NCBI RefSeq assembly: GCF_026151205.1
Contig: NC_087077.1
Coordinates: 17,842,475-17,902,474, forward strand
DNA length: 60,000 bases
Source of the DNA: Bolinopsis microptera
Taxonomy: Eukaryota; Ctenophora; Tentaculata; Lobata; Bolinopsidae
Direction: 5' to 3'
The notes below the pieces were generated by a model that saw only the letters and a program-made list of their open reading frames with translations, was not told where the DNA came from and searched no databases. This document shows, one piece after another, positions 57,469 through 60,000 of this stretch (positions within the stretch are counted from its first letter, which is position 1; each line of letters opens with the position of its first letter). Both the position numbers and the translations under genes were made by a program.

Positions 57469-60000
57469 AAGAGATATTCGCCAAGACGATCTTAAATTAT
57501 GATTGTTGAATTTTTCGTGACCATTGCAGGACTGAGACTGGAATGAATTATTAAAGAATGAATTCTAGCATGCAATGCAAACTGAAAGTGACCCTGACAA
57601 TTTTGATCTGTACACATTTTTGTATCGGTTTGATTGAGAAAAATGGATTTGTGTGTAACTATGATCGACTGATACTTCATAGTGACGAATTGATGTATTT
57701 CTGAAGCTTGCTTGACGAGGAAATAAAAACCGTTAATGTGTGACATTTTGTGCCAATTTTTGTAAAATTCCTTTACGCCGAATGCAAGATTCGTGTGGTT
57801 TCTAAACTTTTTGGCGCGTGAATCATAGTTTGGTGCGCGCGGCAACTTATGCTACGCGCGCATTTGATCTGGTACATTCGTTGAATTTTGCAATATAGCC
57901 GCTATTGAACAAAATCTGTTTAATGTCGTCATCTTGGAATAACTTGATCCCAAACTTAGGTTATGTGAGTTACGAGCTCAACCAGTCACCAGCAACCATG
58001 AAGATAACACTATCAATGCACTGAGAGGATGGAGACGAACGTTATGCAACCACAAGCCTCGTATGTATTCGACCGCCAATGACAAATATTAGGCTGTTTT
58101 TTGCACCCAACGATAGTGTGACTTTATGCTATGGTACTCTACATAAGATCATCGGATTCTGGGATTGTTGCATGCTCTTGTAAAATCGTTTGCTACTTGT
58201 AGTATGCAGTACATTAAATATCGGATTATCATAACCCTACGTTTATCAACCCATTCACTAATAATGTACTCAAGTTCATATTTCCGAAACAATGAAGGTC
58301 ATTATACCACTTGCTTATAGCTATAAAGTTACTGTCCTTTTTCGTATCGTTCCACATCGAAATCTAAATGTGGCGTTAAACACATCTTTACAGGTTAGCA
58401 CATCATCTTATGAGGAAATATCCAACACAATCAAAAGCACACTAGAATTTAATCTTACCTTAGAACGTACACCCTGTATCAGTACAAGTCAGTTTTCCAG
58501 ACCTTTCGATTCAATTTGCCGACTCGTTGATATATCTTGTATCAAAACCGCATGGAGCAGGTGTACTAATGTTTCATCAGTTTTAATTCTTTCGCTGAAT
58601 TTCTCCACAATTCTTCTCCGTTTGTGTTCTTGCTCGCCGCAGGATCTCTTTTCTTCTTGCAAATTAGCACTACAAACACTTGAACATTGCTACGTGGAGC
58701 TTGCTTCTTTCTGCACACTTGCTTGGGTTATTCTGGGTTACCACATATCTATAATCTCGATCGGTGCAACCAGATAGATAGAGCTGAGGTATATCGTGAT
58801 GGCAGCGGAGATGCCAGCTGAAGACAAGAAGTAGGTTTGCTCATGTTCAGAAGCTCACGATTGGAAATTTTTTGGCTGGGTTGAATACTTCTTTGGCCTT
58901 TTGAACAGTACGAAGAAATAAAGAATTGGTTATACTTAAAGAATAAGAATTTTACGTCCCCAAATTTGGACCCCAAAGTGCTGTCAAAATCACAAAATAA
59001 ATAAATACTGTTTTCTCCTCATAGCACGTTCTGCTAGTCTGAATAATAGCTTAGTGAATACGGCCCTCGTTATTAAGCTTACCTACATCACCTCAAATTC
59101 AAGCGCCAAGCTCTCATCGAATTTATTTAGTCTTGGAAGAGTACATGCATTACAGAAAGCAACGTGCCAATGGTTTATGTGATTTATTTATGTATGTAGT
59201 TTGTGTACTCAGTAAACAATAACACTCTACTCTACATTGGTCGTCACTATTTGTACTTAATTCGTAAAACATAATCTTGGTAAGTATTTGTTTGCTCAGC
59301 CACGTCAACTATCAAGTACCGGGCTCATGCCCTCTCTCGGCTTCATAACTGGTTTCAGTATGATTTGAGGTCGCAACGATTTGCCCGTTCAGCAATTGTG
59401 CAGCGTTTTTTCTTCAAAACTGATAATGAAAACAAATCGTATGAAACCTTGAACTGTATCACATTACTTACACGTACGTGATGTATCATATTGGGGTATA
59501 ATTAGTAATTACGGTGCTGTTATGAAATCACGTTAAAAGTTTCACGTTTCCTTTCTTATCTTTTGACCTGCTTCTGCACTGCTTCGTAAGGCCATGTTTA
59601 GTCATTTCGAAGTTGTAATCTATAAAGTTTCTCATTTTTTGAATTGATGACTGATCTATCTCACGAAAGCCCAACAATTAGTAAGGGGAAAAGTGGTCGA
59701 TTTAAGGGTTCCGTTGGATTTGAATGTTCACAAGGATTTCTCAACGGAATATGGTAGTTAGGACCCCTACGAACATAATTAGACTTGTCACCAATTTTGT
59801 ATCTCATGGAAACACCTCTTTTTACCACTTTTTACCACCTTCTTACCACCTTTCTGGTTTGCTAAATATCTTTAGTTGTGAACGTCGTAGAAGGTTGCAA
59901 ATTAATCGAGGATGTTCATCTCATCAAAGAGAAAAACTTTTGTTAGAAAACTTTTTACGTTGGATAATCAGCTAATTGGATAATTACCAACTAGCTAATT
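57469..60000. other. Right-edge stretch without a supported gene
   Basis: Two weak hints only. On the minus strand 58689-58489 an open segment (LQEEKRSCGEQEHKRRRIVE) has protein-like composition and is followed by a canonical donor AAG/GTAAGA at about 58454, but all frames stop before that donor. On the plus strand an ATG at 58799 opens MAAEMPAEDK next to a possible donor GTAGGT, which could be a first coding exon of a gene continuing past the window. GTGCGCGCGGC/GCTACGCGCGC near 57833-57861 is a GC-rich inverted motif. Nothing else is recognised. Confidence 0.35.

Noticed and set aside
58489-58689. Minus-strand exon (LQEEKRSCGEQEHKRRRIVE) with a good downstream donor
   Set aside because: All three frames stop before the donor and no acceptor or start upstream fits; it could be a non-coding exon at best.
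58292-58777. 161-codon plus-strand frame
   Set aside because: No domain, weak start context, and the opposite strand shows equally protein-like composition; too uncertain to call.

Overview
This is a eukaryotic, animal-type window of about 60 kb. It is AT-rich, has GT-AG introns of roughly 100 bp to several kb, no operon structure, and many retroelements and satellites. The host genes include two ciliary genes and a Gq/G12-like G-protein alpha subunit, which points to a metazoan. The element mix (Ty1/copia, CR1-like LINEs, a Penelope-like element, an IS1595/Merlin-type transposase, TIR elements) suggests an aquatic invertebrate. I cannot name the phylum from sequence alone.

Layout. 1-7.3 kb: five 5' coding exons of a G-protein alpha subunit on the minus strand. 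They are separated by large introns holding a 600-bp TG repeat and a tandem array that copies the end of exon 4 with its splice donor; the gene runs off the left edge. 7.5-9 kb: a truncated TIR element and a tRNA-type SINE. 9-18.2 kb: two copia elements in opposite orientations. The plus-strand one is broken, has no reverse transcriptase and ends in an inverted fragment of its own LTR. The minus-strand one is nearly intact, with LTRs that read as identical and a 5-bp target duplication. 18.2-24.3 kb: no recognised host gene; it holds two copies of a 93/94-bp structured element and a 5'-truncated Penelope-like element. 24.35-29.5 kb: a CR1-like LINE whose ORF1 joins an AlkB-type dioxygenase to an SGNH esterase and overlaps ORF2 by ATGA. 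29.5-31.6 kb: a LINE remnant on the minus strand interrupted by an ORF1-only element.

31.67-36.2 kb: two housekeeping genes, CCT6 (nine exons, complete) and an HDHD5-like hydrolase (one exon). 36-46 kb: gene-poor, with broken Merlin transposase pieces, three minisatellites, a long G tract, a complete non-autonomous TA-flanked element and a near-perfect 124-bp inverted repeat. 46-51 kb: a twelve-exon membrane-anchored GMC oxidoreductase. 52.4-57.5 kb: intronless SCLT1-like and ZMYND10 genes in tandem, then a three-exon 130-aa mitochondrial membrane protein resembling UQCC4/CCSMST1. 57.5-60 kb: nothing convincing.

The host genes do not form one pathway. The one suggestive pairing is SCLT1 (centriolar distal appendages) beside ZMYND10 (dynein-arm preassembly). 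The most unusual object is the LINE ORF1 that pairs a predicted nucleic-acid demethylase with an esterase.
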